DNA of 64,000 bases from JAGGAG01 sp964638035 (GCA_964638035.1 CAZWXD010000010.1:37810-101809), one strand, 5' to 3'; positions 14,242 to 23,960 are shown, numbered from the stretch's first letter. Numbers and translations: made by a program. Notes: generated from the letters alone by a model not told the origin.

Positions 14242-15189
14242 GTGGCTGAGTCCGTACGCGATCCCGGTGCTTCCCATCCCGCCCAGGTCTACCACACGCC
14301 GGTGCTGTGCACGGAGGTCCTCGCCGTGGCGCAGGGAGCACGCCGGGTCGTGGATGCCACCGTGGGCCACGGCGGGCACGCGGCCGCATTTCTCGAGGCG
14401 GGGGCGTCGCTCCTCGCCATTGACCGGGACCCCGACGCGCTGGCGACGGCCCGGGCCCGGCTCCCGGGCGACCGGGTCCAGTGGGTGGAGGCTCCGTATG
14501 GCTCACCGGCGGCGATCGAGGCCGTGACGCAGTTCGTCCCCGATTTTATCCTTCTTGACCTGGGCGTCTCCTCGCGACAACTCGATGCGGACGCGCGCGG
14601 CTTCAGCTTCCGGCCGGGAGCACCGCTCGACATGCGCATGGGACCCGTGGGACCGACCGCAGCCGACCTGCTCAACTCACTGCCGGTGGGTGACCTCGCA
14701 GCGCTGTTCCGGTCGTACGGCGACGAGCGCCGGGCCACGGGCCTGGCGCGCGAGGTGGTGCGCCGCCGGGCGCGGGCGCCGTTGCGGGTGAGCGACGACT
14801 TCGTGAATGCGATTCGCAGCGTGCTGGGTCCCCGGTCGGGCCCCGGCGACTTTGCGCGGCTCTTCCAGGCGGTGCGCATCGCGGTGAACGACGAGCTCGG
14901 CGGGCTCGCACGGGCCCTGCCGGCCTTTCGCGACGCCCTGGCTGACGGCGGACGACTCGCCGTCATCAGCTATCACTCGGGAGAAGATCGACTGGTGAAG
15001 CAGGCGTTTCGTGAGTGGGCCAGTGGCTGCACCTGCCCTCCGGAGCTGCCAGTGTGCGTGTGCGGGGGTCGGCCCCGCGGGCAGCTCGTGACCCGGAAGC
15101 CCATCGTGCCCGCGCTGGCAGAGGGCGAGGCCAACCCCAGGGCGCGGAGCGCGCACCTCCGGGTGTTCCAGGTGGCGCATGCAGCTTAG
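14242..15189 (+). CDS. rsmH: 16S rRNA (cytosine-1402-N4)-methyltransferase RsmH
   Basis: 315 residues. N4-methylates C1402 in the 16S rRNA P site using S-adenosylmethionine. Signatures: YHTPVLCTEVLAV at the start, SAM-binding DATVGHGGHAAAFLEAG, LDLGVSSRQLDADARGFSF, DMRMG, and ISYHSGEDRLVKQAF near the end, with the late Cys-rich insert (GCTCPPELPVCVCGG). Start GTG 14242 is preferred because the promoter -10 box ends 7 nt upstream and the alignable sequence begins soon after. First gene of the dcw operon; no mraZ precedes it. Overlaps ftsL by 11 nt. Confidence 0.95.
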   Translation: MAESVRDPGASHPAQVYHTPVLCTEVLAVAQGARRVVDATVGHGGHAAAFLEAGASLLAIDRDPDALATARARLPGDRVQWVEAPYGSPAAIEAVTQFVPDFILLDLGVSSRQLDADARGFSFRPGAPLDMRMGPVGPTAADLLNSLPVGDLAALFRSYGDERRATGLAREVVRRRARAPLRVSDDFVNAIRSVLGPRSGPGDFARLFQAVRIAVNDELGGLARALPAFRDALADGGRLAVISYHSGEDRLVKQAFREWASGCTCPPELPVCVCGGRPRGQLVTRKPIVPALAEGEANPRARSAHLRVFQVAHAA

Positions 15190-15466
15190 GGGCCGGCACC
15201 ACCTCATGCTCTGGCTCCTGCTGTTCCTGGCGGTGGCGAGTGGGGTGGTGGCGCGGCAGAACTCCGCCATTGCCCGGGCACGCCGGCTCGCGGAGCTCCG
15301 CACCGAGCGCACCAACCTCGAGGCACGGCGTGCGGACCTCGAGGGCCGCATTCGCGAGGGATCCAGCCGCCGGGCCCTTGCACCCGTGGCCCAGGCCCTG
15401 GGCCTGCACGAGCCGTCCGATTCCGAGATCACCTACCTCCCACTCCCGCGCCGGGGCCGGCCATGA
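15179..15466 (+). CDS. ftsL: FtsL-like cell division protein
   Basis: 95 residues, bitopic. A short basic N-terminus, a transmembrane helix at about 9-27 (LMLWLLLFLAVASGVVARQ), then a Leu/Arg/Glu heptad region (IARARRLAELRTERTNLEAR and onward) that would form the periplasmic coiled coil, and a short distal tail. FtsL pairs with FtsB and FtsQ to activate FtsWI in the divisome. Sequence identity is weak in this family; the call rests on size, topology and position between rsmH and ftsI. No ftsB was seen in the window. Confidence 0.8.
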   Translation: MQLRGRHHLMLWLLLFLAVASGVVARQNSAIARARRLAELRTERTNLEARRADLEGRIREGSSRRALAPVAQALGLHEPSDSEITYLPLPRRGRP

Positions 15467-17442
15467 AGCGCTTCAGCGCACGGGTGGCGTTCCTGCAGGC
15501 GAGCCTGGCCCTGGCCATGGGCCTCGTGCTCGCGCGAGCGGCGTGGCTCCAGCTGGTGCAGGGTGGGCACTACGCAGCACAGGCGGAGGCCCGGCGCACC
15601 GAGCGGGACACACTGGACGCAGCGCGCGGGTCCATCTACGACCGGCGCGGTGTCCAGCTGGCCGTCACCCAGGAGTTCTTCCACGTCGGCATCGCGCCCA
15701 ACGAGGTGAAGGAGCACGGCGCGCTGGTTCGCACGGCGGCACGGCAGCTCCGGGTTGGTCGCGGCGAGCTCGAGCGCGGGCTCCGCCGCGGGGACTACCT
15801 GTACTTCCACGGCCCGTACACCGCGACCCAGGTGGAGCCGCTGCGCCGGTTCCGCGGCGTGCACCTCACCGGGAACTTCCGCCGCGACTACCCATCCACC
15901 CTTGCCGCCCCCGTCATTGGCCGCCTTGATCCTGATTCCAGCCGGGGCGGGTCGGGCCTGGAGCGTGCCCTGGACGGCTTCCTCACCGGCCAGCCCGGTG
16001 AAGCCGTGTTCCTCCGCGACCGCTCCGGCAAGCGCCTCGACTCGCCGGCCCGGAAGGTCCGCGACCCGGTTGCGGGGAACGACGTGTGGCTCACGCTCGA
16101 TGCCGACCTGCAGGACATTGCGGAACGGGAGCTGGAAGAGGCCATCGCCGAGCTTGGGGCCGCAGGCGGTGACGTGGTAATCCTCGATCCGCGCACCGCC
16201 GAGGTGCTCGCGGTCGCGAGCCGGCAGGCCGGGGTGCACCGGGCGGCCTCGCGCCCCACCGCGTTCACCGACCCGTTCGAGCCGGGGTCCACCGCCAAGC
16301 TCTTCACCGCCGCCGCACTGCTCCGCGAGCACAAGGTGGACAGCACCGACCGCGTCTCGGGGGAGAACGGCGAGTGGGCCATGCCCATCGGCACCCGGGG
16401 GCGGGTGCGCGTCATCAAGGACGTGCACAAGGAGGCCGGGCGGCTGACCCTCGCGGATGCGATTCGGGTGTCGAGCAACATCGCGATGGCGAAGTTTTCC
16501 CAGCAGCTCTCGGTCGGGGAACAGTTCGGTGCCTTGCGCGACTTCGGGTTCGGGACGCCAACCGGCGTGGAGTACCCTTCCGAGTCGCGCGGGGAACTCC
16601 GCATGCCCGAGGCCTGGCTGCCCGACTACAGCCGGGCCGCGATGGCGATGGGGTACGAGTTCGGCGTGACAGCACTGCAACTGGCACTGGCGTACGCCGC
16701 CATCGCCAATGACGGGATCCTCATGACCCCATCCCTGGTGCGCGAGATTCGCGACCCGTCGGGGCAGCTGCTCTATCGGCACCAGCCCGAGCCGGTGCGG
16801 CGCGTGCTGCCACACGAGGTTGCCGTCACGCTGCAGCGCTACCTGGCCGATGTGGTCGAGGCCGAGGGCGGCACCGGCGACCAGGCCCAGCTGGCCACCT
16901 ACCAGGTGGCCGGGAAGACGGGCACCGCCCGGCGCTTCGTCAACAATCATTACGAGGGGTACCGGGCGTCCTTCGCCGGCATCTTCCCGGCGAAGGATCC
17001 GCAACTGGTGATCGTCGTGCGCATCGAGGCGCCCACCAGGGGATCCTACTACGGCGGCGCCGTGGCGGCCCCGCTCACCAGGCGGGTGCTCGAGCAGGCG
17101 CTGGCGTCCCGCCATATCGCCATTGACCGCCGGCGACTCGCCGACCTGGCGCCGGGCGACGCTGACTCGCGGCCAGCGCGGGTGTCCCGCGCAGAGGCTG
17201 TCCTTCCCGTGACGCGCGTGGCGTTGCCGCTCCGCAAGGGGGCTGACTCGTCCACGGCACGGGGCGAGGTGGCGCAGGTGCCCGAGGTGGCTGGCCGCGA
17301 CCTGCGCGCGGCGGTGCTGGCACTGCACGAGCGGGGCTTCCGCGTGTCCCTCCGGGGCACCGGCTTGCCGGTGCGCACCGACCCCGCGGCCGGGGCGACG
17401 GTGGCTGCCGGTGCCACCGTCGTGCTCTGGACCGGCGAATGA
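15463..17442 (+). CDS. ftsI: Peptidoglycan transpeptidase FtsI (class B PBP with PASTA domain)
   Basis: 659 residues. Septal DD-transpeptidase partner of FtsW. N-terminal membrane anchor (VAFLQASLALAMGLVLARAA), PBP dimerisation motif ARGSIYDRRGVQLAV, and the three active-site motifs: S276-TAK in EPGSTAKLF, S337-S-N339 in VSSNIAMAKF, and K485-TG in VAGKTGTARRF. The last 65 or so residues form one PASTA domain (VPEVAGRDLRAAVLALHERG ... ATVVLWTGE), usual for Spo-VD/Gram-positive-type PBPs and thought to sense muropeptides or beta-lactams. Overlaps ftsL and murE by 4 nt each. Confidence 0.95.
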   Translation: MKRFSARVAFLQASLALAMGLVLARAAWLQLVQGGHYAAQAEARRTERDTLDAARGSIYDRRGVQLAVTQEFFHVGIAPNEVKEHGALVRTAARQLRVGRGELERGLRRGDYLYFHGPYTATQVEPLRRFRGVHLTGNFRRDYPSTLAAPVIGRLDPDSSRGGSGLERALDGFLTGQPGEAVFLRDRSGKRLDSPARKVRDPVAGNDVWLTLDADLQDIAERELEEAIAELGAAGGDVVILDPRTAEVLAVASRQAGVHRAASRPTAFTDPFEPGSTAKLFTAAALLREHKVDSTDRVSGENGEWAMPIGTRGRVRVIKDVHKEAGRLTLADAIRVSSNIAMAKFSQQLSVGEQFGALRDFGFGTPTGVEYPSESRGELRMPEAWLPDYSRAAMAMGYEFGVTALQLALAYAAIANDGILMTPSLVREIRDPSGQLLYRHQPEPVRRVLPHEVAVTLQRYLADVVEAEGGTGDQAQLATYQVAGKTGTARRFVNNHYEGYRASFAGIFPAKDPQLVIVVRIEAPTRGSYYGGAVAAPLTRRVLEQALASRHIAIDRRRLADLAPGDADSRPARVSRAEAVLPVTRVALPLRKGADSSTARGEVAQVPEVAGRDLRAAVLALHERGFRVSLRGTGLPVRTDPAAGATVAAGATVVLWTGE

Positions 17443-18902
17443 GTGCCACGCCCCAGGCGCTGCTCGATGCGCTCCGGCGACAGGACCTGCTCCTCGAAGG
17501 CGACGCGCTGCCCGTGGTCTCGGCCATCACCGCCGACAGCCGCACGGCCACTGCCGGGTCCCTGTACGTCGCCGTTCGCGGGTCGGAGGCAGATGGACAC
17601 CGCTTCGTGGCGGACGCCATCCAGCGCGGTGCGGTTGCCCTCGTGGTGGAGCAGCGCATGGATGCGGCGGTGCCGCAGGTCATCGTGCGTGACGGCCGCC
17701 GGGCTGCGCTCGCCCTGGCCCGGGCGTGGCACGGTGACCCTGCGGCGTCACTCACCCTCGTCGGCATTACCGGGACGAACGGCAAGACCACGACCACTGC
17801 CCTCGTCCGGCACCTCTTCAACGCGGACCACACCGCCGCGAGCATCGGCACGCTCGGCGCGTTCGACGGCGCGGGGAGCATCGTGCCCTCGACCGCGGGA
17901 TCCCTCACGACGCCCGGGCCGGTGGACCTGCAGGCCACGCTCGCGGAGCTGCTGCGGCGTGGCAGCACGCTGGTGGCCATGGAGGCGTCGTCGCACAGCC
18001 TCGACCAGGGCCGGCTCGACGGCCTGACGTTCGCGGCGGGGGTCTTCACCAACCTGACCCGCGACCACCTCGACTACCATGGCACGATGGAAGCCTACCT
18101 CGCCGCCAAGCTGAAGCTGGCGACGTTGCTGGGCCTGGATGGCGTGGCCGTCGTCAATGCGGATGACCCCGCCTGGCGTGCGCTCCACGGCGTGCCACGC
18201 ATGATCACCTTCGGCATGGGCAGCGCGGCAGCCACTGCTGACCTGCGAGCGGTCGACGTCGTGCTGGGCGCGGCCGGGAGCCACTTCCGGTTGTGCGGCC
18301 GCCTGGGCGAGGCGGAGGTGGCGCTGCCCCTGCTGGGCGACTTCAACGTCTCCAATGCGCTGGCGGCGGCGGCCACCGCGCTGGCGCTGGGCCACCGCCT
18401 GGCCGACGTGGCGGCGCGGCTGGCCCACGCGCCCCAGGTGCCGGGTCGGATGGAACTGATCACCAGGTCGCCCACGCCGGTGCTCCGGGATTACGCCCAC
18501 ACACCGGACGCGCTGGAGCGCGCGCTCCGCACCCTGCGCCCGCTGACGCCGGGCCGGCTCATCGTGCTCTTCGGCTGCGGGGGAGACCGCGACCGGGGCA
18601 AGCGCCCCATCATGGGTCGCCTCGCCGCCGAGCTGGCTGACCTCCCCGTGGTCACCTCGGACAACCCCCGCACGGAAGACCCGGACGCCATCCTCGATGA
18701 CATCGAGCAGGGCATGACGGGGACGCACCACCTGCGCGTCACCGACCGGCTCGATGCGATCCGGATGGTGCTCGACACGGCGCAGCCAGGCGACACCATC
18801 CTGCTCGCAGGGAAGGGGCACGAGACCTACCAGATTCTCGGCACCACCAGGGCCCCGTTCGACGAGCGGGCGATCGTCCTGGGCCTGGTGGGTGCTGCGT
18901 GA
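17439..18902 (+). CDS. murE: UDP-MurNAc-tripeptide synthetase MurE (meso-DAP adding)
   Basis: 487 residues. Cytoplasmic Mur ligase adding the third stem residue to UDP-MurNAc-L-Ala-D-Glu. ATP loop GITGTNGKTTTTALV, substrate motif MEASSHSLDQGRL, TRDHLDYHGTMEAY with the carbamoyl-lysine region following, and CGGDRDRGKRPIMG. The motif SDNPRTEDP is the DNPR signature of meso-diaminopimelate-specific enzymes, so the organism should have DAP-type peptidoglycan. 4-nt overlaps at both ends. Confidence 0.96.
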   Translation: MSATPQALLDALRRQDLLLEGDALPVVSAITADSRTATAGSLYVAVRGSEADGHRFVADAIQRGAVALVVEQRMDAAVPQVIVRDGRRAALALARAWHGDPAASLTLVGITGTNGKTTTTALVRHLFNADHTAASIGTLGAFDGAGSIVPSTAGSLTTPGPVDLQATLAELLRRGSTLVAMEASSHSLDQGRLDGLTFAAGVFTNLTRDHLDYHGTMEAYLAAKLKLATLLGLDGVAVVNADDPAWRALHGVPRMITFGMGSAAATADLRAVDVVLGAAGSHFRLCGRLGEAEVALPLLGDFNVSNALAAAATALALGHRLADVAARLAHAPQVPGRMELITRSPTPVLRDYAHTPDALERALRTLRPLTPGRLIVLFGCGGDRDRGKRPIMGRLAAELADLPVVTSDNPRTEDPDAILDDIEQGMTGTHHLRVTDRLDAIRMVLDTAQPGDTILLAGKGHETYQILGTTRAPFDERAIVLGLVGAA

Positions 18903-20305
18903 TGCGCTGGACCGCTGCCGCCGTACAGGTGGCGCTGGGGCTCCGCACGCCGCCCGTGAGTGGCCCCTTCAGCGGGATCTCGACCGACACGCGGGCGCTC
19001 GAACCTGGCGCCCTGTTCGTGGCGCTGACCGGCGAGCGATTCGACGGGCACGCGTACCTCGCGGTGGCGCGGGGCCAGGGGGCCCGCGCGGCGGTGGTGC
19101 GCCGCGGGACGACCCCGGTGCCGGGACTCGAGTTGCTCGAGGTGGACGATCCACTCGCGGCCTACGGCGACCTGGCCCGGGCGCGTCGCCGGACGGTGCA
19201 GGGCCCGGTCATCTGTGTCACCGGCAACAACGGGAAGACCACGACCAAGGAGATGGTCGCCGCCGTCCTCCGCACCCGGTACCGCTCCCATGCCACCCGC
19301 GCCAACAACAACAACCTGGTGGGCGTGCCGCTCACCATCCTCGAGGCGCCGGACGACGTGGAGGCGCTGGTCATCGAGGGGGGTGGCAACGTGCCCGGCG
19401 AGCTGCCGCGCTACCGCACGATCGTGGAACCGGACATCACCATTGCGACCAACGCCACCGAGGGGCACCTCGAGGGCTACGGGTCGCTGGCGGCCATCAT
19501 TGCGGACACGGCCGCGGTGGCGCGCGGCGTGCCGGTGGCGCTCACCGGTACCGAGCCGCCCGAGCTGGTGGACGCGGTGCGGGAAGCTGCCGCCGCTCCG
19601 ATGCCCGGTGCGGTGGTGTCGCCGTTCGGGCGATCGTTGCCCCGCCGGGTCGTGGCCATCGGCGCGCCACCGCACGCGGAGCGCGTGCCCGAGGTGGTCT
19701 CGGTTGACGCGCTGGCCCGCCCGACCGTGCGCTTCGGGGATCGGGAGGTGCGGCTCCCGCTGCCGGGCCGGCACCAGGCCGTGAACGCGCTCTTTGCCTG
19801 GGTGGTTGGGGAGGTGCTCGGGCTCGATCCTGGCCAGGCGGCGGCGGCGCTGGAGTCGGTGACCGTGCCCGGGGGGCGGAGCGAGCTGTCGGAGGTGGCA
19901 GGCTACACCATCCTGAATGACTGCTACAACGCCAACCCGCATTCCTTCACCGCGGCGATCGCCACCGTGGCAGAACTCCGGAAGGGGCGGCGACTCGCGT
20001 TCGTGGCAGGGACGATGCGGGAGCTGGGGCCTGATGCCGCCGCGGCGCATGACCTGGTGGCGCGGGCGATCCTGGCGCTGCAGCCCGAGGTCATGGCGGC
20101 CGTGGGCGAGTTCGTGCCGGCGTTCGAGCGCCACCGGGGCGTGCTCGGTGACCGGCTGGTCACGGCACCCGACGCCGAGGCCATGGGGCCCCTGCTGGCA
20201 CAGCGGCTCCGCGGCGGTGAGCTGATCGTGCTCAAAGGGTCCCGGGGTGCAACGCTCGAACGTATACTTCCGGCCGTCACCGGCCGCGCGTCCGCTCCGC
20301 ACTGA
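18899..20305 (+). CDS. murF: UDP-MurNAc-tripeptide--D-Ala-D-Ala ligase MurF
   Basis: 468 residues from GTG 18899 (GTGA overlap); the directly following ATG at 18902 is an equally possible start. Adds D-Ala-D-Ala to complete the pentapeptide. Motifs: GISTDTRALEPGALFVAL (N-domain), ATP loop VTGNNGKTTTKEMVAAVL, NNNNLVGVPLTIL, ATNATEGHLEGYGSL and NDCYNANPHSFTAAI. Length is normal. The D-Ala-D-Ala ligase gene (ddl) that supplies its substrate is not in the window, although alr is, at 48509. Confidence 0.96.
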   Translation: MMRWTAAAVQVALGLRTPPVSGPFSGISTDTRALEPGALFVALTGERFDGHAYLAVARGQGARAAVVRRGTTPVPGLELLEVDDPLAAYGDLARARRRTVQGPVICVTGNNGKTTTKEMVAAVLRTRYRSHATRANNNNLVGVPLTILEAPDDVEALVIEGGGNVPGELPRYRTIVEPDITIATNATEGHLEGYGSLAAIIADTAAVARGVPVALTGTEPPELVDAVREAAAAPMPGAVVSPFGRSLPRRVVAIGAPPHAERVPEVVSVDALARPTVRFGDREVRLPLPGRHQAVNALFAWVVGEVLGLDPGQAAAALESVTVPGGRSELSEVAGYTILNDCYNANPHSFTAAIATVAELRKGRRLAFVAGTMRELGPDAAAAHDLVARAILALQPEVMAAVGEFVPAFERHRGVLGDRLVTAPDAEAMGPLLAQRLRGGELIVLKGSRGATLERILPAVTGRASAPH

Positions 20306-20311
20306 GGCCCG

Positions 20312-21439
20312 ATGTTCTACTACCTGCTCGGACCGCTGGGCAAGAAGTACCTCATCTTCAACCTCTTCAACTACCTGAGCTTTCGCGCCGCGGGCGCGAT
20401 GGTGACGGCGTTGCTCATCGCGTTTGTCGTGGGACCCGGGATCATCCGGCGGTTGCGCGCCCGCAAGGTGGGACAGATCATCCGGGCGGAGGGCCCGGCC
20501 AGCCACCAGGGGAAGCGCGGCACGCCTACCATGGGCGGGGTGATCATCCTCCTTGCCACCGTGATCCCGACGGTGCTCTGGGCCCGGGTGGACACCCGGA
20601 ACGTGCAGTTCGCGCTGCTGGCGATCCTCTGGACCGGTGCCATCGGGTTCATTGACGACTACCTGAAGATCGTGCAGGGCAAGTCACGCGGCCTGGTGGC
20701 GCGCTGGAAGCTCGTGGGCCAGTGCTCGCTGGGCCTGGCGCTGGGCCTCCTGCTGTATGCCTATCCCGTGGTCCCGGCGGAGACCATCCCCGCCACCGCG
20801 ACCACCCTCCCGTTCTTCAAGTACCTGGTGGTCAACTTCACGCCGGCCGTGTTCGTGGTCTTCGTCACCATCGTGCTGACCGGGAGCAGCAATGCGGTGA
20901 ACCTGACGGACGGCCTCGATGGCCTGGCCGCCGGGCTTGGCGCCATCGCGGCGTTCGGCTTTGCCGTCTTTGCCTACCTGCTCGGCCGGGTGGACGCCAC
21001 CAGCTACCTCTTCCTCTTCTACCTTCCCGGCGCTGGTGAGCTCGCGGTCTTCTGTGCGGCGCTCATGGGCGGGTGCCTCGGGTTCCTCTGGTTCAATGCC
21101 CACCCGGCGCAGGTGTTCATGGGTGACACCGGGAGCCTCGCCATCGGGGGGGCCCTGGGCGCGGTGGCGATCCTGCTCAAGGCGGAGTTCCTCCTGCTGC
21201 TGATCGGCGGGGTGTTTGCGGCGGAGACGGTGTCGGTGATGCTGCAGACATCGGTGTACAAGTACTTCAAGCGCACGCGGGGGAAGGAGTACGCCGACGC
21301 CCACAAGGTGTTCCGGATGGCGCCGCTGCACCATCACTTCGAGAAGCTCGGCTGGCACGAGACCACCGTGGTGACGCGCTTCTACATCCTCGGCATCTTC
21401 TGCGCCCTGCTGGCGCTCAGCACCCTCAAGATCCGCTGA
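20312..21439 (+). CDS. mraY: Phospho-MurNAc-pentapeptide transferase MraY
   Basis: 375 residues, about ten transmembrane helices. Transfers phospho-MurNAc-pentapeptide to undecaprenyl phosphate to make lipid I. Conserved features: MFYYLLGPLGKKYLIFNLFN start, GKRGTPTMGGVIIL, GFIDDYLKI (Asp pair), LTDGLDGLAAGLGAI, FMGDTGSLAIGGALG and the HHHFEKLGWHET motif before the last helix. Separated from murF by only 6 nt; its last base is the first of murD. Confidence 0.97.
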   Translation: MFYYLLGPLGKKYLIFNLFNYLSFRAAGAMVTALLIAFVVGPGIIRRLRARKVGQIIRAEGPASHQGKRGTPTMGGVIILLATVIPTVLWARVDTRNVQFALLAILWTGAIGFIDDYLKIVQGKSRGLVARWKLVGQCSLGLALGLLLYAYPVVPAETIPATATTLPFFKYLVVNFTPAVFVVFVTIVLTGSSNAVNLTDGLDGLAAGLGAIAAFGFAVFAYLLGRVDATSYLFLFYLPGAGELAVFCAALMGGCLGFLWFNAHPAQVFMGDTGSLAIGGALGAVAILLKAEFLLLLIGGVFAAETVSVMLQTSVYKYFKRTRGKEYADAHKVFRMAPLHHHFEKLGWHETTVVTRFYILGIFCALLALSTLKIR

Positions 21440-22791
21440 TGCTGCTCGAGGCGCTGAAGGCCCGGGGTGGGGAAGTGGCCGTGGTCGGGCTCGGCAAGAG
21501 CGGCGTGGCCGCGACGCTGCTGCTGCGCGATCGCGGCATCCCGACGTACGCCTCCGAGATCCGGGACAGCGAGGTCACGCGCGCGTGGGCCCGCCCCCTC
21601 GTAGCTGCCGGCGCCGAGGTGGAGCTTGGCCGGCACGACGATGCACGCGTGGCACGCTCGGTGGCCGTGGTCGTGGCGCCGGGCGTGCCACCGGATGCGC
21701 CCACCCTGGCGGCCGCGATGGCGGCCGGCGTGCCCGTGTATGCGGAAGTGGACCTGGGCTACACGGCGCTTCCCGCCACCCGCTTCGCCGCCATCACCGG
21801 CACCAACGGCAAGACCACGACGACGTCGCTGGTGGCACACCTGCTGGCCGGTATGGGGGTCGACGCCGTGGCGGCCGGGAACATCGGACTGCCCCTCTCG
21901 GAGGTGGCACGCCGGCCGCAACCACCGGCGTGGGTGGCGCTGGAACTCTCGTCGTTCCAGCTGCACGATTGTCCCCACGTGGCGCCACAGGTGGCGGCGC
22001 TCCTCAACCTGGCCCCGAACCACCTCGATCGGTACCCCACGCTCGAGGCCTACTACGCCGACAAGGCGCTGCTCTTCCGCAACGCCGGGCCGCAGTCGGT
22101 GGCGGTCAGCAACGCGGACGACGCCGCAGTGCAGGCCGTGGTCGAGCCCGTGCCCGGCCGGCACCTGCGGTTCTCGGTGCGTGGGCGGGCCGATGCCTGG
22201 TACGACGCACAGGGCGGGTGGCTCATGCTGGGCACGGAACGGCTCCTGGCACGGGCGCGCCTGCCCCTGCTCGGGGAACACAACGTGGCCAACGCCCTGG
22301 CGGCGGCCCTGGTCGCGCGTGAGGCGGGCGGCAGCACCGCCGCCATCGGGCAGGCCCTCACCACCTTCCGGGCCATCGCTCACCGGGTGGAGCCGGTGCG
22401 CGAGGTGGACGGCGTGCTCTGGATCAACGACTCCAAGTCCACCAACATCACCTCCACCGAGGTTGCCATTGCGGCGCAGGACCGGCCGTTCGTCCTGCTG
22501 CTGGGCGGGCGGCACAAGGGCGAGCCGTACGGCCGCCTGGCCGCCCTGCTCGCCGGGCGGGCTCGCGCGGTCGTGGCGTACGGGGAGGCGGGTGACCAGG
22601 TGGAGGGTGACCTCGAGGGCCGCGTCCCGCTGGTGCGGGCCGGTACCTTCGAGGAGGTGGTGGCGGCAGCCCGCACGCTGGCGAGGCCGGGGGATGCCGT
22701 GCTGCTCTCGCCTGCCTGCTCCAGCTACGACATGTTCCGGAACTACGAGGAGCGGGGCATGCGGTTCCGCCAGCTGGTCGAGGCGCTCTGA
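21439..22791 (+). CDS. murD: UDP-MurNAc-L-alanine--D-glutamate ligase MurD
   Basis: 450 residues. Adds D-Glu to UDP-MurNAc-L-Ala. Features: N-terminal Rossmann VVGLGKSGVAATLLLRDRG, ATP loop ITGTNGKTTTTSLVAHLL, AGNIGLPLSEV, ALELSSFQL, NLAPNHLDRYPTLEAYYADK (carbamoylated Lys region), HRVEPVREVDGVLWINDSKS and LSPACSSYDMFRNYEERG. TGATG junctions (1-nt overlap) with mraY and ftsW indicate reinitiation. Confidence 0.96.
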   Translation: MLLEALKARGGEVAVVGLGKSGVAATLLLRDRGIPTYASEIRDSEVTRAWARPLVAAGAEVELGRHDDARVARSVAVVVAPGVPPDAPTLAAAMAAGVPVYAEVDLGYTALPATRFAAITGTNGKTTTTSLVAHLLAGMGVDAVAAGNIGLPLSEVARRPQPPAWVALELSSFQLHDCPHVAPQVAALLNLAPNHLDRYPTLEAYYADKALLFRNAGPQSVAVSNADDAAVQAVVEPVPGRHLRFSVRGRADAWYDAQGGWLMLGTERLLARARLPLLGEHNVANALAAALVAREAGGSTAAIGQALTTFRAIAHRVEPVREVDGVLWINDSKSTNITSTEVAIAAQDRPFVLLLGGRHKGEPYGRLAALLAGRARAVVAYGEAGDQVEGDLEGRVPLVRAGTFEEVVAAARTLARPGDAVLLSPACSSYDMFRNYEERGMRFRQLVEAL

Positions 22792-23960
22792 TGGCCGCAC
22801 CCGCCGTCCGCCACCCCGGAGAGCTGCGCTGGGAGACGCGACTCCTGGGCGCCGTGGTGCTCACGCTGCTCGTCTTTGGCATTGCTTCCGTGTACGGGGC
22901 GGCAGGCCTCCAGACCCGGTCCGCCGGGCTCAATGTGATCCTGAGCCAGCTCTCCGGCGCGGCGCTGGGTGGCGTGCTGATGGTGATCGTGGCGCGGATC
23001 GACTATCGCGCGTGGCAGCGCCTGGCGTGGCCGATGCTGCTCGTCACCATGCTGCTCCTCGTCATCCCCCTCCTCCCCTTCACCCACGCGATCGCGCCCA
23101 CGGTGAACGGGGCGCGGCGCTGGGTCCGGGTCGGGCCGCTCAACGTGCAGCCCTCCGAGCTGGCCCGCCTCGTCATTGTCATCTGGTGCGCCATGCTCGC
23201 GGCCAAGAAGGGTGAGGCGGTGCGCGGCTTCAAGAAGGGGGTGCTGCCCTTCCTGGTGGTCCTGGCCGGGGTGTCGGGGCTCATCCTGCTCGAACCCAAC
23301 ATGTCCATGGCAACGCTGGTGGCGCTCTGCGGTGCCGTGGTGCTCTTTGCCGCGGGCGCCAAGCTCGGCCACTTCCTGCTCATGGGGCTGGGGGCCCTGT
23401 TCCTGGCGGCGCAGGCCATCGTGATGACGCCGTACCGCCTGCGACGCGTGCTGGCCTACCTCGACTCCAGTGGCGCCGCCCAGGAGGCCGGCCACCAGAT
23501 CAACGAGTCCATCATCGGTGTCGGCGCAGGCCGGTTCCTTGGCGTGGGTTTTGGCGAGGGGCAGCAGAAGTTCCACCTCCCCTATGCCTATTCCGACTTC
23601 CTCTTCAGCACCATCGCCGAGGAGTGGGGGTTCATCGGGGTGTGCCTGGTGGTGGCGCTGTTCGTCACGTTCTGCTGGCTGGGCTTTCGCATTGCCCGCA
23701 CCGCCGCGGACACCTTCGGGCAGTACCTCGCGATCGGCCTCACGGCGACCGTCGGGCTCACGGCGTTCCTGCACATGGCCGTGACGCTGGGCCTCATGCC
23801 GACGACTGGCCTCACCCTCCCCTTCATGTCGTTTGGCCGGTCGAGCATGGTGATCTCCCTGGTGGGAGCCGGCATCCTGGTGAACATCGGGCGCATGCGC
23901 GGGAAGCCGGCGCCGCGCCGCTCGGCGTCGAGCATCACGCCGGTGGACGACGCAGGGTGA
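22791..23960 (+). CDS. ftsW: SEDS peptidoglycan polymerase FtsW
   Basis: 389 residues, polytopic with about ten helices. Septal glycosyltransferase paired with FtsI. Motifs: VARIDYRAWQRLAWP, VNGARRWVRVGPLNVQPSEL, KLGHFLLMGLGA, GAGRFLGVGFGEGQQKFHLP, FIGVCLVVALF and GLMPTTGLTLPFMSFGRSSM near the C-terminus. RodA is the close alternative; the position between murD and murG makes FtsW much more likely. Followed by 31 nt before murG. Confidence 0.93.
   Translation: MAAPAVRHPGELRWETRLLGAVVLTLLVFGIASVYGAAGLQTRSAGLNVILSQLSGAALGGVLMVIVARIDYRAWQRLAWPMLLVTMLLLVIPLLPFTHAIAPTVNGARRWVRVGPLNVQPSELARLVIVIWCAMLAAKKGEAVRGFKKGVLPFLVVLAGVSGLILLEPNMSMATLVALCGAVVLFAAGAKLGHFLLMGLGALFLAAQAIVMTPYRLRRVLAYLDSSGAAQEAGHQINESIIGVGAGRFLGVGFGEGQQKFHLPYAYSDFLFSTIAEEWGFIGVCLVVALFVTFCWLGFRIARTAADTFGQYLAIGLTATVGLTAFLHMAVTLGLMPTTGLTLPFMSFGRSSMVISLVGAGILVNIGRMRGKPAPRRSASSITPVDDAG

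Noticed and set aside
15433..17328. 631-codon minus-strand frame opposite ftsI
   Set aside because: His/Arg/Gly-rich antisense shadow; all three PBP motifs are on the plus strand.
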